Source: Glaciecola sp. UBA983
GTDB lineage: Bacteria; Pseudomonadota; Gammaproteobacteria; Enterobacterales; Alteromonadaceae
Direction of reading: 5' to 3'
NCBI GenBank assembly: GCA_002292215.1
Contig: DBBN01000027.1
Span: forward strand, 1-6,808
DNA length: 6,808 nucleotides
Part shown: one piece after another, positions 5,960-6,808 of the stretch
Numbering within the stretch: the stretch's first letter is position 1
Layout of the letters: every line of letters starts with the position of its first letter
Made by a program: the position numbers and the translations under genes
The notes under the pieces: generated by a model
Database searches by the model: none
Told to the model about the DNA's origin: nothing
Seen by the model: only the letters and a program-made list of their open reading frames with translations

Positions 5960-6808
5960 GTGAGTGACAGCTTGTCGAAAACCTTACCCGTTGCTGCAGA
6001 CATACCGGTATTACACCGATTTTTATCTTATTTGACTGCTTATAAATTCTTCTTTGCGATTGCCATTATTGGCATGATTGGGTATTCCGCGATTGATGCG
6101 TTTGTTATTGCACAATTACAACCCCTAATTGATGAATCTTTAGGGCAGGGCGATTTCGAATTTTTACGAATTGCTGCTTATTTGATTATTCCTATGTTTA
6201 TTCTGCGTGGAATATTTAATTTCATGGGCACTTATACTCTTGACTGGATCAGCAGTAAAGTCGTCATGAACATGCGCCAATCGCTGTTTCAGCATTATAT
6301 TAATTTGCCGGTTAGTTTTCATGACCAACATTCCACCGGTTTATTAATTTCTAAATTAACCTTTGATACTGAACAAGTCGCACAAGCTGCGGGTAAAGCC
6401 TTATTAACTTTGGTTAGAGAAGGGGCGTTGGTAGTTGGTCTGTTGTGTGTCATGTTTTATTATTCGTGGCAGTTATCGTCTATCTTTTTATTGATTGCGC
6501 CTGTGGTTGCTATCGTTGTTTCGGTAGTAAGTAAACGTTTTCGTATTGTTTCTAAACGCATTCAAGATGCGATGGGCAATCTAACTACGGCAGTGGAACA
6601 AGTTGTCAAAGGGCATAAAGTGGTATTAATGTTTGGTGGTGCTGAACTTGAGTCAAACCGCTTTTATCATAAAAATAATGAAAACCGTCATCAGATTTTA
6701 AAGCTTTGTGTCGCGAGGATTTTAAGTGTTTCTACGATCCAAATTATTGCATCGATTGCACTTGCGGTTGTCTTATTTATTGCTAGTGTCCCAGGATTAG
6801 TGGAAAAC
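5960..6808 (+). CDS. msbA: Lipid A export ATP-binding/permease protein MsbA, 3'-truncated by the window edge
   Basis: MsbA is the homodimeric ABC transporter that flips lipid A-core from the inner to the outer leaflet of the inner membrane. Only the first 283 codons are visible (E. coli MsbA has 582), covering most of the transmembrane domain; the ATPase domain is beyond the window. Hydrophobic segments lie at about 30-53, 70-95, 150-168, 171-191 and 254-277. Family signatures include LRGIFNFMGTY (82-92), VVMNMRQSLF (101-110), STGLLISKLTFDTEQV (125-140), LVREGALVVGL (151-161), FYYSWQLS (166-173), VVSKRFR (189-195) and EQVVKGHKVVLMFGG (213-227). The frame is closed upstream by a TGA at 5939-5941. 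GTG at 5960 is the first start codon after it, although no well-spaced Shine-Dalgarno is visible; TTG at 5972, with GAG seven bases upstream, is an alternative. lpxK usually follows msbA in relatives, but that lies outside this window. Confidence 0.95.
   Translation, partial: MSDSLSKTLPVAADIPVLHRFLSYLTAYKFFFAIAIIGMIGYSAIDAFVIAQLQPLIDESLGQGDFEFLRIAAYLIIPMFILRGIFNFMGTYTLDWISSKVVMNMRQSLFQHYINLPVSFHDQHSTGLLISKLTFDTEQVAQAAGKALLTLVREGALVVGLLCVMFYYSWQLSSIFLLIAPVVAIVVSVVSKRFRIVSKRIQDAMGNLTTAVEQVVKGHKVVLMFGGAELESNRFYHKNNENRHQILKLCVARILSVSTIQIIASIALAVVLFIASVPGLVEN

Overview
The window looks like core chromosome of a marine-type gammaproteobacterium, most likely in or near the Alteromonadales. ZipA is confined to Gammaproteobacteria. 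The orders zipA-ligA and DUF2062 / comEC / msbA are typical of that class, and the base composition leans moderately to AT. The organism assignment is inference from gene content and order. No mobile element, CRISPR array, tRNA or rRNA is visible.

Layout: (1) 1-861, + strand: the 3' part of zipA (cell-division protein that tethers FtsZ to the membrane), entering from outside the window. (2) 867-2807, + strand: a complete NAD+-dependent DNA ligase (LigA) family gene, 5 nt after zipA and probably co-transcribed with it. (3) 2834-3355, - strand: a small DUF2062 membrane protein, convergent with ligA; a hairpin overlaps the ligA stop codon at the junction. (4) 3354-5897, + strand: comEC, the DNA-uptake channel, divergent from the DUF2062 gene. 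The longest comEC reading shares two bases with the DUF2062 start codon. (5) 5960-6808, + strand: the 5' part of msbA, the lipid A-core flippase, running off the window. A candidate promoter and an inverted repeat lie in the short comEC-msbA gap.

The genes do not form one pathway. zipA serves division, the ligase serves replication and repair, comEC serves DNA import, and msbA serves outer-membrane biogenesis. No gap exceeds 100 bases, so nearly everything is coding.

The point most worth a second look is the ligase. It sits in the normal ligA locus, keeps the full domain order (Ia, nucleotidyltransferase, OB, zinc finger, HhH, BRCT) and keeps the nucleophilic lysine. Several residues considered essential in E. 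coli LigA are nevertheless replaced, including the motif III glutamate and the motif IV lysine. It is either an inactive or repurposed paralogue in the ligA locus, or a ligase with an altered active site. The remaining observations are small regulatory or structural candidates around gene boundaries.
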